From Saccharopolyspora_D taberi (GTDB lineage Bacteria; Actinomycetota; Actinomycetes; Mycobacteriales; Pseudonocardiaceae): a stretch of 64,000 bases of DNA. Made by a program: the position numbers and the translations under genes. Of the stretch, positions 32,692-40,532 are shown piece by piece (position 1 is the first letter of the stretch; each line of letters starts with the position of its first letter). Location of the stretch: the NCBI RefSeq assembly GCF_039534165.1, contig NZ_BAAAUX010000014.1, forward strand, positions 248,001-312,000. The letters run 5' to 3'. The notes beneath the pieces were generated by a model. That model saw nothing but the letters and a program-made list of their open reading frames with translations, was not told the origin of the DNA and did not search any database.

Positions 32692-34007
32692 GGCCGCACG
32701 CTCCTCGCGAACAGGTCCCGGAACGCCGTGTAGTTGGCGATCACGTCCGGGATCTCGCCGTCCGAGGCCGACACCGCGGCCTCCACGCTGCCCGCGACCT
32801 CGCACCGCACGCCCGCGTACCGCAGGCGCACCGCCAGGTCGAGCGCGCGATCGCCGGTGACTGCCACGGTCCGGCCGCGCAGCGACTCGAAGTCGACGTC
32901 CCAGAGCCAGGACACGTCGTAGCCGTCGGCCTCTCGGCTGTTGACCGACAGCACCAGCGGCCGGTCGTGCGCCGAGACCAGGTCGAGCATCTCCAGCCAG
33001 CTCGCGGGGTTCTTGGCCAGCAGCAGCCGGACCGGGTGCCCGTCGAGCCGGACCGTGCTGTACCGGCCGCTGGCCTGGCTGACGCGCTCGATCCGCTCCA
33101 GCGCGGCCTCGCCGTCGCAGCCCAGCTCCAGCGCCGCCGCCAGCGCGAACGCGGCGTTGATCCGGTTGACGTGGCCGGGCAGGGCGAGGGTCACCGGGTG
33201 CAGGGCACCGTCGGGTCCGCGCAGCCCCTCCGCAGTGACGGTCCAGTCCGCCTCCGGGCGGAACAGCCCGCACGCGCACGTCCACGGCAGGTCGCCGTCG
33301 CCGAGGCAGGCGCCGCAGCGCGGGCAGTTGACCGCGTCGTCCTTCCAGCGCGCTCCCCCGGACACCCAGGTCACGTGCGGGTGGTCGAAGGCGGCGGAGA
33401 CGACGTTCGGGTCGTCGCGGTTGGCCACCACGCGGGTGCGCGGGGCCTGCGCGAGCGCGCGCCGGAGGCTGGCCTCGACGGTGCGGATCTCGCCGACCCG
33501 GTCGAGCTGGTCGCGGCTGAGGTTGAGCAGCACCGCCACCGCGGGCTCGATCCGCTCGGTGACCTGCGCCAGGTGCAGCTCGTCGACCTCCAGCGCCGCG
33601 AACGGTGCGTCGAGCCCGGTCATCAGTGCCGCGACGTGGCCGTCGAGCATGTTCGCGCCGGTCGCGTTGCTGACCGCCGGGGCCTGCGACCGCAGCGCCT
33701 CGGCGACCATCTGCGTGGTCGTGGTCTTGCCGTTGGTGCCGGTGATCATGACGATCCGCCTGCCGACCGCGAGCCGTTGCAGCGCCCGGGGCTGCAACGC
33801 CAGCGCCAGCCGGCCACCGATCATGCCGCCGCTGCCCGCGCCCAGCCGCCGGGACAGCGCCGCGGCCAGCCTGCCCGCGTCGACCGCCAGCGCCGTGCGC
33901 GGATCGTGCCGGTGCAGCCGCGCCGGGCGCGGCGGGCCGACCTGCCAACGCTGGCCGCCCTGGGTTCGCGCACCGGAACGGTGCCTGCCGTGCGTGGTCT
34001 CGGTCAT
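32688..34007 (-). CDS. murT: Lipid II isoglutaminyl synthase, Mur-ligase-like subunit
   Basis: A 439-residue Mur-ligase homologue. The ATP loop is MITGTNGKTTTTQM near residue 87, the conserved ANRDDPN lies near 195, and a zinc ribbon CPRCGACL...CACG near 227-250 distinguishes MurT from MurE/F. With GatD it amidates lipid II. A basic, low-complexity N-terminal extension of about 35 residues (GRHRSGARTQGGQRWQ) precedes the usual start, so a later start is possible. It is the first gene of the murT-gatD operon. Confidence 0.94.
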   Translation of the reverse strand: MTETTHGRHRSGARTQGGQRWQVGPPRPARLHRHDPRTALAVDAGRLAAALSRRLGAGSGGMIGGRLALALQPRALQRLAVGRRIVMITGTNGKTTTTQMVAEALRSQAPAVSNATGANMLDGHVAALMTGLDAPFAALEVDELHLAQVTERIEPAVAVLLNLSRDQLDRVGEIRTVEASLRRALAQAPRTRVVANRDDPNVVSAAFDHPHVTWVSGGARWKDDAVNCPRCGACLGDGDLPWTCACGLFRPEADWTVTAEGLRGPDGALHPVTLALPGHVNRINAAFALAAALELGCDGEAALERIERVSQASGRYSTVRLDGHPVRLLLAKNPASWLEMLDLVSAHDRPLVLSVNSREADGYDVSWLWDVDFESLRGRTVAVTGDRALDLAVRLRYAGVRCEVAGSVEAAVSASDGEIPDVIANYTAFRDLFARSVRP

Positions 34008-34435
34008 CCAGCCCTCCCCGTTGGCGGATCAACCGTCGGTGCGGCGGGTGACCAGCACCGCCACCTCGCCCGCGATCTGGTCCCGCGCGCACCGCCCGGC
34101 CCACAGTGTGGCGCTGACCGGCGAAGACGGCGCGGCCAGCGGCACGAAATCGAGCCGACACGCTGACTGCCACACCTTCGAATGTCATTTCCCGGCTTTC
34201 GGGTATCTCGCGATCGACGGAATGTGGTCGCAAATACCCCGATAACCCGCCGCATTCGTATCGAGACGGTGCGTTGATCGCAGCTCATGGCGATGAGGTC
34301 AGGCGGAGCCGGAGAGCGACCTCACAGCAGGGAGCACCCTTTCGGGTTCAAAGAATCAGTACGCACGGCGATCACGGCCGGACTGACTAGGCTCAGGGGT
34401 AATCCCGACTGGCTTTCACGTCCGAGGGAGGCACC
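34008..34435. other. Intergenic region upstream of murT
   Basis: About 430 bp without a firm gene. Read leftward, a 48-codon frame (GTG near 34175 to a TGA near 34030) ends with ARDQIAGEVAVLVTRRTDG, but it lacks a spaced ribosome site. A 7-bp hairpin (TGAGGTC 34294-34300 with 34318-34324) lies further right. TAGGCT at 34389 may be the -10 of the small gene that follows. Nothing else was recognised. Confidence 0.4.
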
Positions 34436-34543
34436 GTGACCGAAGCACTCGTACTGCTGATGATGTCGGGCATCGCCGCGGTGGGCGTCGGCTGGACGGT
34501 GTGGGACATCCGCAGCGACCTCCGCAGGCAGCGCATCGAGTAG
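34436..34543 (+). CDS. Small single-pass membrane protein, 35 residues
   Basis: The GTG at 34436 follows GGGAGG by 4 bases. It encodes a 35-residue product: a hydrophobic first two-thirds (ALVLLMMSGIAAVGVGWTVW, residues 4-23) and a charged end (DIRSDLRRQRIE). This is the shape of a one-helix inner-membrane protein with a cytoplasmic basic tail. A strong hairpin follows 13 bp after its TAG. Similar mini-proteins are easily missed; its partner is unknown. It lies between murT and rpf, which are both transcribed the other way. Confidence 0.65.
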   Translation: MTEALVLLMMSGIAAVGVGWTVWDIRSDLRRQRIE

Positions 34544-34556
34544 GGCCGCCAACGAC

Positions 34557-34593
34557 AAGGAACCCCGCCGGAGAGAGGCTGGCGGGGTTCCTT
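34557..34593. terminator. Bidirectional terminator hairpin
   Basis: A perfect 13-bp stem, AAGGAACCCCGCC at 34557-34569 with its complement at 34581-34593. It lies between the small gene (ending 34543) and the end of rpf (34624). Confidence 0.8.
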
Positions 34594-34623
34594 GCGGCGC
34601 CCGGTCGCTGCGGACCGGACGAG

Positions 34624-35253
34624 TCAGCGGAGGTCGAGCTGCTGGCCCGGGAAGATCAGGTTCGGGTTCGGCACGACGTCGGCGTTGTTCTGGTGGATCG
34701 ACTGCCAGCTCACGCCGAACTTGGCACCGATCGAGCCCAGGGTGTCGCCCGCCTGGACCGTGTACTTTCCGGCGGTCGCACCGCTGTCGACCTTCGGCGT
34801 GACCTTCTTGGTCTCGGTCTTGCGGGTCTGGGTCTTGGTCGTCTGGGTCTTCGACGAACCCGAGACGTCCTGGTGCTGCAGACCGCCGCGGGTCAGACCG
34901 GCCTTCTTCGAGCACACCGGCCACGCGCCCGGGCCCTGCGCCTGCAGGACTCGCTCGGCGACGGCGATCTGCTGCTCGCGGCTCGCGTCCGCGGCGTTGG
35001 AGGCGTACGAGGTGCCGCCGTAGGCGGCCCAGGTCGAGGCGCTGAACTGCAGGCCGCCGTAGTAGCCGTTGCCGGTGTTGATGTGCCAGTTACCGGTGCT
35101 CTCGCACTGCGCGACGGCGTCCCAAGTGGACTCCGGAGCGGCGTTGGCGGGCATCGCCACGGCGAACGGGGCGGCGACCACGGCGCCGGTCAGGGCGACG
35201 CGGGCGACCTTGCGGCCGGTGGAGGTGCGGTGCTTGCCTCGGTAGCGAGCCAT
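34624..35253 (-). CDS. rpf: Resuscitation-promoting factor with LysM domain
   Basis: A 209-residue secreted muralytic enzyme. The signal peptide runs to about residue 38 (VALTGAVVAAPFAVAMPANA). The Rpf transglycosylase domain follows: STWDAVAQCESTGNWHINTG with the catalytic Glu in QCES, then YYGGLQFSASTWAAYGG and the paired Cys in WPVCSKK. A Thr/Lys-rich linker leads to a C-terminal LysM (YTVQAGDTLGSIGAKFGV to PNPNLIFPGQQLDL) that binds peptidoglycan. It cleaves wall glycan to trigger growth from dormancy. ATG 35253 has GGAGAT upstream. A riboswitch-like leader precedes it. Confidence 0.95.
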   Translation of the reverse strand: MARYRGKHRTSTGRKVARVALTGAVVAAPFAVAMPANAAPESTWDAVAQCESTGNWHINTGNGYYGGLQFSASTWAAYGGTSYASNAADASREQQIAVAERVLQAQGPGAWPVCSKKAGLTRGGLQHQDVSGSSKTQTTKTQTRKTETKKVTPKVDSGATAGKYTVQAGDTLGSIGAKFGVSWQSIHQNNADVVPNPNLIFPGQQLDLR

Positions 35254-35329
35254 GTTGATCTCCAGCCCCGCCTCCAGGGCCGCGCGGTCGCGGGTCCACG
35301 GACGCGCGGGCCGCGACCCGCGCGCCTCC

Positions 35330-35465
35330 GCGACCGGCGGTGGCGTCCTGTCCCTGCCCGGTACCTGTTCTTCGGGGACGGGATGCCCGCGGGGCAGGGT
35401 GCGGCGCTGCGGGCATCCGGTTTTCGCTCGTCGGTTCGGGGCCGACCGGCGACACGCTACGTAGC
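35330..35465 (-). promoter_or_regulatory. Probable c-di-AMP (ydaO/yuaA-type) riboswitch leader of rpf
   Basis: Read leftward, the rpf leader has two similar halves, as in the pseudo-symmetric ydaO fold: one with CCCCGAACCGACGAGCGAAA then ACCGGATGCCCGC, and one with GTCCCCGAAGAACAGG then TACCGGGCAGGGAC. ydaO-class riboswitches commonly precede rpf genes in actinomycetes. The match is by eye and no expression platform is clear. The rest of the gap to 35667 shows nothing recognisable. Confidence 0.55.
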
Positions 35466-35667
35466 GAAGTCACGAGCACAAAACCATGAACAGGTGGCCA
35501 TCGTCATAGAAACACGACGAAGATCCGCGCGATGCCGGAGTTTCCGCAGCTCAGCTCTTGATCAACAACGGCCGGACCTGGCCGGGACTGATCACCCTCG
35601 GTGAGATGTGAGCCACGATCTCACTCGGACGTGTAATACGCTCCGCAACCGGCCGAATTCGATCAGT

Positions 35668-36516
35668 TCATCCGGCGGCCGGCCGGGAACCCTCGGATTC
35701 GCCGTTGCGCCAGTAGCCCATGAACGTCACCGACTCCCGGTCGAAGTCGCGCTCGGAGATCAGGTGCCTGCGGATGGTGGTGACCATCGCGCGCTCCCCC
35801 GCCACCCAGCAGTACGACTCGCTCGACAGCCGCGCCGCCCGGATGGCGTCGGTCATCAGCACCCCCGGCCGCTCGCAACCGCTGCGGGCGAGCCAGTGGA
35901 CCTCGGCGTCGGCATCGGTCTCCAGCACCTGCTCGTCGCTGGGATCCGGGATCTCGACGTAGACGTCGGCGGCCACCCCGGCGGGCAGGGTCTCCAGGAT
36001 GCTGCCGATCGCGGGCAGGGCGGTCTCGTCACCGACGATCAGCGTCCGGTCGCCCAGCGCGTCCATCCGGTATTCCACGCCCCCGAACCGCGCGCCGTGC
36101 GCGTGCTCGGCGTCGGGCGCGTAGACGGCGAGCCGGTCGCCCACGCGGGCGGTGCGGGCGAAGGAGGTTCCCGGCCCGGCGTCGCCGTGCAGGACGAAGT
36201 CGATGTCGAACTCGCAGCTCTCCGGCCGGTGCGCGCGGACGGTGTAGCTGCGGAAGTGCGGCCGGCTCTCGTTCGGCAGCTCCCGCAGCCGCTGGTACGG
36301 GCGGTCGCCCTCGGGCAGTTCGAGCTCCTGGCCCGGCAGCGGCAGGATCAGCTTGACCCGCTGGTCCAGCCCGCCGCAGGCCATCCCCGCCAGTTCCGGA
36401 CCGCCGAAGGTGATCCGGGTCAGGTTCCCGCCCACTCTTCGCACGCCGCGCACCTCGGTCCGGAAGAGCCGGAAGGCCGCGGCGGCGGCCTGGCGCAGCG
36501 GGGTCGGGATGCTCAT
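35668..36516 (-). CDS. Siderophore-interacting protein (FAD-dependent ferric reductase)
   Basis: A 282-residue protein of the SIP/ViuB family that reduces ferric siderophores in the cytoplasm. The FAD motif FRSYTVRAHR (R-x-Y-T) is near residue 90, GDETALPAIGSIL near 165, and the NAD(P)H-side WVAGERAMVTTIRRHL near 240. ATG 36516. An iron box lies 66 bp upstream, so iron-repressed expression by an IdeR/DmdR regulator is expected. No siderophore synthesis or uptake genes are adjacent. Confidence 0.93.
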   Translation of the reverse strand: MSIPTPLRQAAAAAFRLFRTEVRGVRRVGGNLTRITFGGPELAGMACGGLDQRVKLILPLPGQELELPEGDRPYQRLRELPNESRPHFRSYTVRAHRPESCEFDIDFVLHGDAGPGTSFARTARVGDRLAVYAPDAEHAHGARFGGVEYRMDALGDRTLIVGDETALPAIGSILETLPAGVAADVYVEIPDPSDEQVLETDADAEVHWLARSGCERPGVLMTDAIRAARLSSESYCWVAGERAMVTTIRRHLISERDFDRESVTFMGYWRNGESEGSRPAAG

Positions 36517-36581
36517 GCACAGCTCCGGATCAGCGGTGTCAGGTGGTTCTCGGTCCAGCGCCGGGACTCACCCGGACCAAC

Positions 36582-36600
36582 ACAGCTGAGGCTATCCTAA
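36582..36600. promoter_or_regulatory. Iron box (IdeR/DmdR-type)
   Basis: Read leftward, TTAGGATAGCCTCAGCTGT matches the actinomycete iron-box pattern TTAGGnTAGnCTnA. It lies upstream of the siderophore-interacting protein gene and also just left of a small plus-strand frame. Confidence 0.75.
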
Positions 36601-36607
36601 GTTGACC

Positions 36608-36799
36608 ATGACGCAAGTGATCCACTCGATCGAGTGGCCCGCGTCACACCGGACCCGAACACCTGAGTTCGCTGCTGCCCTGAAGCTGACACGACCGCAC
36701 CGGCGCCCACTTGACCGCTACTTCGAAGCCGATTCACCCCTTGCCGCTGAGCCGATTCCCCCGGTTACCACCGACAGCATTGATTTCACTCGACACTGA
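36608..36799 (+). CDS. Short open frame downstream of iron box, possibly truncated
   Basis: About 63 codons from ATG 36608 (product MTQVIHSIEWPASH onward). It has no recognised domain, no ribosome site and an ordinary composition. It ends inside repeat copy C (final residues DSIDFTRH come from the repeat). It could be the stump of an iron-regulated gene cut by the repeat, or not a gene at all. It is divergent from the siderophore-interacting gene across the iron box, which is the only reason to list it. Confidence 0.25.
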   Translation: MTQVIHSIEWPASHRTRTPEFAAALKLTRPHRRPLDRYFEADSPLAAEPIPPVTTDSIDFTRH

Positions 36800-36829
36800 A
36801 GCAATAGTGACTATTGCCCCAGTGTCGAG
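36783..36829. repeat. Intergenic repeat, copy C, with a 41-bp palindrome
   Basis: CTCGACACTG (36789-36798) pairs with CAGTGTCGAG (36820-36829) and, inside it, GCAATAGT (36801-36808) pairs with ACTATTGC (36810-36817) around one central base. The left part is nearly identical to copy B at 27146. It lies 9 bp beyond the stop of the ABC permease gene, so it could end that transcript, though no T-run follows. Confidence 0.7.
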
Positions 36830-36837
36830 CCGCTCCC

Positions 36838-39129
36838 CTACTCCGTGCGCAGCCCCTCCGGATGCATCATCCGGCCCAGCATGGGCAACGTCAGCCCGGT
36901 CACGACCAGCACCGACGCCAGCGCGATGCCGATCAGCGCCAGCAGGCCGACCGGGTCGAAGACGACCGTCGTCCGCGAGGTCAGCAACGCCACCAGCACA
37001 CCCATGACCAGCCCGACCACCGTGGCCACCACGATCGCCGCGAGCATCGGCAGCAGGTTCTGCAGCAGCACCGACCAGCCCAGCGTCGACCGCCGGAGTC
37101 CGACCGCCGCCAGCACCGCCGTCGGCCTGCGCCGCTGCTGGATCTGCTCGGCCGCCGAGACGAACAGGCTGCACGCGATGAGCGCGAAGGTGACCATCGC
37201 TCCGAGCAGCAGCCCGTACCGGATCATCTCGAAGAGCTCGTCGTCGCCCTGGTTCTGGCCCGGGGTCGAGACCGAGGCGTCGACGAGCCGTTCGGCCGCG
37301 ATGTTGCGGATGTGCTCGATCGAGTCGGCCGGGGCCGCGGGATCGAGCGGGAACTCGAACCAGCTGGTCCGCATCGCCTGCGGGATTCCTTCGGCCGCCC
37401 GCGGCGTCAGCAGCAGGGAGGCGCTGCCGCGTGCGCCGTCGGCGGTACCGGGACTGATCAGCCGCAGCGACGCGGGCGCCGTCCAGGCCGGACCGGGCCC
37501 GTACTCCGGCAACCGGGTGTCCTGGACCGTGCCCTGCTCCCCAGGGCGAACGGGCGGGTAGGGCATGCCCACCGCGCGCTCGTCGCGCGCGAACGCGTCA
37601 CCGTCCTGGCAGCTCATGGCCCCGAGGTGGGATGCCAGGACGGCGCAGTCGGCGATCACCACGGACCGGTACACGTCGGCCCCCGTCTCCAGCGTCGCCA
37701 TCTGGCGCACGCCGACCGGGCCGACGCCCGGTACGGACGCCAGCGACCCGGCCGCCTCCTCCGGCGTCCCGTTCCGGAGATCCCCCATGACCGACGCGAG
37801 GCGGTCCGGCCGGACGTCCCGGCTGTTCTCGGCCTCGATCGTTCCCGTCACGGTCTGCAGGCTGATCACACCGGTGAGCACGACCGCCACGGCGGCCACC
37901 GAGCGGGCCGCGGTGCCGGTGTTGAGCTGGATGCTGCGCACGGCCAGCTGCCCGGCCAGCGAACCGGCGCGCAGCCGCGACACCACGCGCTCGACCACCC
38001 ACGGCAGCAGGATCGGAACCCCGATCAGCACCAGCACCACGGACACGACGAAGACGACCTCACCGTCGAGCGGGCCCGCACCACCCGAACCGAGCAGACC
38101 GATCAGGCCGACGGCCAGCGGCACGCAGCGGAGGAGCAGCCTGCGGGGCCGGGCGGCCGTCCGCCGCACCACGCTCAGCGGCGAGACGATTGTGTTGCGC
38201 ATCGCCGCGATCGCCGTGACCACGGCGACGACCGGCACCCCCGCCGTCACGGCCAGCGCGTACCACCACACGGGGTAGACGTCGGACGGGTAGACGGCGA
38301 ATCCCGCCACCTGGACAGACCCGACCAGCAACCTCCCCACGCCGAACAGCACCCAGCCGAGCACCACGCCCGCCAGGGCTCCGGCCAGCGCCTCACCGGA
38401 CGCGATCCGCCGCACCTGCCTGGCCCCGGCTCCGACCAGCCGGAGCGCGGCGAGCCGCCGCTCCCGGGCGGCCTCGGCCAGCCTCGCGGTCGCAGCGACG
38501 AACACGACCACCGGCACCAGCAGCGCGCTCACCCCCAGCGCCAGCACGAACCACGGCTGCCCGCCCAGCGCCTTGTCCGGCTGCGAGCCCTCGCCGAAGT
38601 GGTGGTGCACGGCCAGGACCGACGACCCAATCAGCCCGTCGGCCCCTGCCACGTAGTAGAGCTCGTTCTGGGACGTGAGTCCTTCCGGGCCGATGGTGCC
38701 GACGATCTCGCCCGGCACCCGGGGCTTGAGCAACTCTCCCTCTGGGCTGCCCAGCAGGTCCGCCAACGCCGGCGAGACCACCACCTCCCCCGGCGCCGGA
38801 TTCCGTTGCACCCCAGGGGGAACCGGCGCGTCGGCGCGTTGCGGATCGACCCGGACGCCCGACACCGGCTCGCCGCGGAAGAACGTCGAGTCCGACTGGA
38901 CCAGCACCGCTGCACCCGCGAGCTGCGAGCCGGTCGCGTAGTTCGGCTGGCGCGCTTCGGTCCGCAGGTCCCGAGCCGCGTACATGTTCTGCACGGACGA
39001 GGCCAGCAGCAGCACGGCCACGCCGAGACCGATCCCGACCGCGGTGAGCACGAGCCTGCCCCACGGCGTGCCCCCGCCGCCGACGGCGAGCCGCAGGCCG
39101 AAGGCCAGGTCCCGGATCCAGTTGCGCAT
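36838..39129 (-). CDS. FtsX-like ABC transporter permease
   Basis: A 763-residue permease with two FtsX-type halves. The N-terminal helix is TPWGRLVLTAVGIGLGVAVL, followed by an extracytoplasmic domain of about 200 residues. Core helices lie around 215-400 (LLVPVVVFVAATARLAEAARERRLAAL), then a second extracytoplasmic domain and a final set of three helices (RYGLLLGAMVTFALIACSLF, TVVGLVMGVLVALL, LALIGIALASVLVVTGL). Such permeases move lipids or peptides, or act as mechanotransmitters (MacB/BceB-like). ATG 39129 overlaps the ATPase stop by one base; GTG 39132 is an alternative. It is third in a PadR-ATPase-permease operon. Confidence 0.9.
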   Translation of the reverse strand: MRNWIRDLAFGLRLAVGGGGTPWGRLVLTAVGIGLGVAVLLLASSVQNMYAARDLRTEARQPNYATGSQLAGAAVLVQSDSTFFRGEPVSGVRVDPQRADAPVPPGVQRNPAPGEVVVSPALADLLGSPEGELLKPRVPGEIVGTIGPEGLTSQNELYYVAGADGLIGSSVLAVHHHFGEGSQPDKALGGQPWFVLALGVSALLVPVVVFVAATARLAEAARERRLAALRLVGAGARQVRRIASGEALAGALAGVVLGWVLFGVGRLLVGSVQVAGFAVYPSDVYPVWWYALAVTAGVPVVAVVTAIAAMRNTIVSPLSVVRRTAARPRRLLLRCVPLAVGLIGLLGSGGAGPLDGEVVFVVSVVLVLIGVPILLPWVVERVVSRLRAGSLAGQLAVRSIQLNTGTAARSVAAVAVVLTGVISLQTVTGTIEAENSRDVRPDRLASVMGDLRNGTPEEAAGSLASVPGVGPVGVRQMATLETGADVYRSVVIADCAVLASHLGAMSCQDGDAFARDERAVGMPYPPVRPGEQGTVQDTRLPEYGPGPAWTAPASLRLISPGTADGARGSASLLLTPRAAEGIPQAMRTSWFEFPLDPAAPADSIEHIRNIAAERLVDASVSTPGQNQGDDELFEMIRYGLLLGAMVTFALIACSLFVSAAEQIQQRRRPTAVLAAVGLRRSTLGWSVLLQNLLPMLAAIVVATVVGLVMGVLVALLTSRTTVVFDPVGLLALIGIALASVLVVTGLTLPMLGRMMHPEGLRTE

Positions 39130-39839
39130 CACACCAGCTCCCCGGACTTCGTCCGGCCGTCGCGGATCACGACCTCCCGGTCGGCGTAGGCGGCGACCCG
39201 CGCCTCGTGGGTCACCAGCACGACCGCCGACCCGGCCTCCCGCGCGGCTTCGGACAGCAGCTTCATCACGTGCTCACCGCCCGCGGAGTCCAGCGCGCCG
39301 GTCGGCTCGTCGGCGAAGAGCACCGACGGGTCGCCCACCAGCGCGCGGGCCAGCGCCGCCCGCTGGCCCTGACCGCCGGAGATCTGCCCCGGCCGCTGCT
39401 CGGCGAGCTCGGAGATCTCCAACCGCTCCATCCACTCCCTGGCCTTCTCGTCGGCCCGGCGGCGGCCGACCCCGGACAGCCGCAGCGGGACGGCCACGTT
39501 CTCCCGCACGGTCAGCTCCGGAACCAGCTGGCCGAACTGGAAGACGAACCCGAACTCCCCGCGCCGCAGCGCGCTGCGCTCCTCGTCCGAGGCCGCCGAG
39601 ATGACGCGCCTGCGGTAGCGCACCTCGCCGGACTCGGGCACCAGGATTCCTGCCAGGCAGTGCAGCAGCGTGGACTTGCCCGACCCCGACGAGCCGATCA
39701 CCGCGACCATCTCGCCCGGCGCCACCGACAGGCCCGCTCCGCGCAGCGCCGGGGTCGAACCGAACGACAGGGCAAGGTCGCGTGCTTCGAGCAGCGGTTC
39801 GGTTCCCGCGGGCGGGTCGGTGCTGCGGTCAGCGGTCAT
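39129..39839 (-). CDS. ABC transporter ATP-binding protein (LolD/MacB type)
   Basis: A 236-residue ATPase. Walker A is GSSGSGKSTLL near residue 52, the Q-loop is FVFQFGQLVPELTV, and the signature is ISGGQGQRAALARAL near 150 (GQGQR for the usual GQQQR). Walker B is VLFADEPTGALD, followed by the H-loop VLVTHEA. It powers the FtsX-like permease encoded next. ATG 39839 overlaps the PadR stop by ATGA. A short Pro/Thr-rich N-terminus precedes the domain. Confidence 0.93.
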   Translation of the reverse strand: MTADRSTDPPAGTEPLLEARDLALSFGSTPALRGAGLSVAPGEMVAVIGSSGSGKSTLLHCLAGILVPESGEVRYRRRVISAASDEERSALRRGEFGFVFQFGQLVPELTVRENVAVPLRLSGVGRRRADEKAREWMERLEISELAEQRPGQISGGQGQRAALARALVGDPSVLFADEPTGALDSAGGEHVMKLLSEAAREAGSAVVLVTHEARVAAYADREVVIRDGRTKSGELV

Positions 39840-40360
39840 GGGCGAACCTCCTTGGTGAGTTGGCCGAGCCGGGACACCGCGAGTTCGAGCCAGCGCAGAT
39901 CGGCGTCCAGGTGGAACAGGGCGTAGTCGTGGACGAGCTGGTCGGCTGGCGCCGACTCCGTCTTGCGGCGGGTGAGCTCCCGCATCCGCCGCAGGTGCGC
40001 GGCGCGCTGCGCGTCGAGCACCTCGGTGGCGTCCCGGCCGGACTGCACCGCCAGGATCACCTTGGTGTAGAGGGTGTTGTGCAGGTCTGCGACCGGTTTC
40101 TCCGGCGTGGCCAGCCACTGCTCGACCTTGCGCACGCCGGCCTCGGTGATCGCGTACCGCTTGCGCTCGGGCCCCTCCCCGGCCTCGACGCCCTCGACGG
40201 CGACGAGCCCGTCCCGGAGCAGCCGGGACAGCGTCGAGTAGACCTGCCCGTACGCGAGCGCCCTGCTGTGCCCGAAGCGCTCGTCGTGGGCGCGTTTGAG
40301 GTCGTACCCGTGGCGTGGGCCGCTTTCCAGCAGACCCAGCAAGGTGTGACCGATGGACAT
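39836..40360 (-). CDS. PadR-family transcriptional regulator
   Basis: A 174-residue winged-helix regulator. The N-terminus SIGHTLLGLLESGPRHGYDL is the PadR signature, followed by YGQVYSTLSRLLRDGLV (recognition helix) and RKRYAITEAGVRKVEQWL (wing). The C-terminal helices are the Vir_act_alpha_C dimerisation part. ATG 40360 is preferred to an upstream in-frame codon in the promoter. As first gene of an operon with an ABC exporter, it likely represses the operon and is released by a toxic compound or wall stress. Confidence 0.92.
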   Translation of the reverse strand: MSIGHTLLGLLESGPRHGYDLKRAHDERFGHSRALAYGQVYSTLSRLLRDGLVAVEGVEAGEGPERKRYAITEAGVRKVEQWLATPEKPVADLHNTLYTKVILAVQSGRDATEVLDAQRAAHLRRMRELTRRKTESAPADQLVHDYALFHLDADLRWLELAVSRLGQLTKEVRP

Positions 40361-40368
40361 GCGCGCCA

Positions 40369-40411
40369 CTGTACACACGGTCTATACACTCGATGAATAC
40401 ATCCGGTGAAT
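40369..40411. promoter_or_regulatory. Promoter/operator area of the PadR operon
   Basis: Read leftward, TGTATTCATCGAGTGTATAG then ACCGTGTGTACAG contains three TGTAtA/TGTACA-like elements directly before the PadR start, resembling PadR-type sites. No single perfect palindrome is present. Confidence 0.4.
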
Positions 40412-40474
40412 AGCCTCCTGGCCAGCGGTTTCGACGCCGTCGTGAACTGATCGGATCCAGGTGTTGCGAATTAC

Positions 40475-40504
40475 CTACTCGCGAGTAGCATTACTTCGAA
40501 GTAA
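40475..40504. promoter_or_regulatory. Twin palindromes upstream of the acyl-CoA dehydrogenase operon
   Basis: CTACTCGCGAGTAG (40475-40488) and TTACTTCGAAGTAA (40491-40504) are each perfect 14-bp palindromes sharing the form TACTyCGrAGTA, centres 16 bp apart. They lie 30-58 bp before the operon start and probably bind a dimeric repressor such as a TetR-type fatty-acid regulator encoded elsewhere. Confidence 0.72.
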
Positions 40505-40532
40505 GTACTGTTCGAGGCCCGGAGGACGCCGA

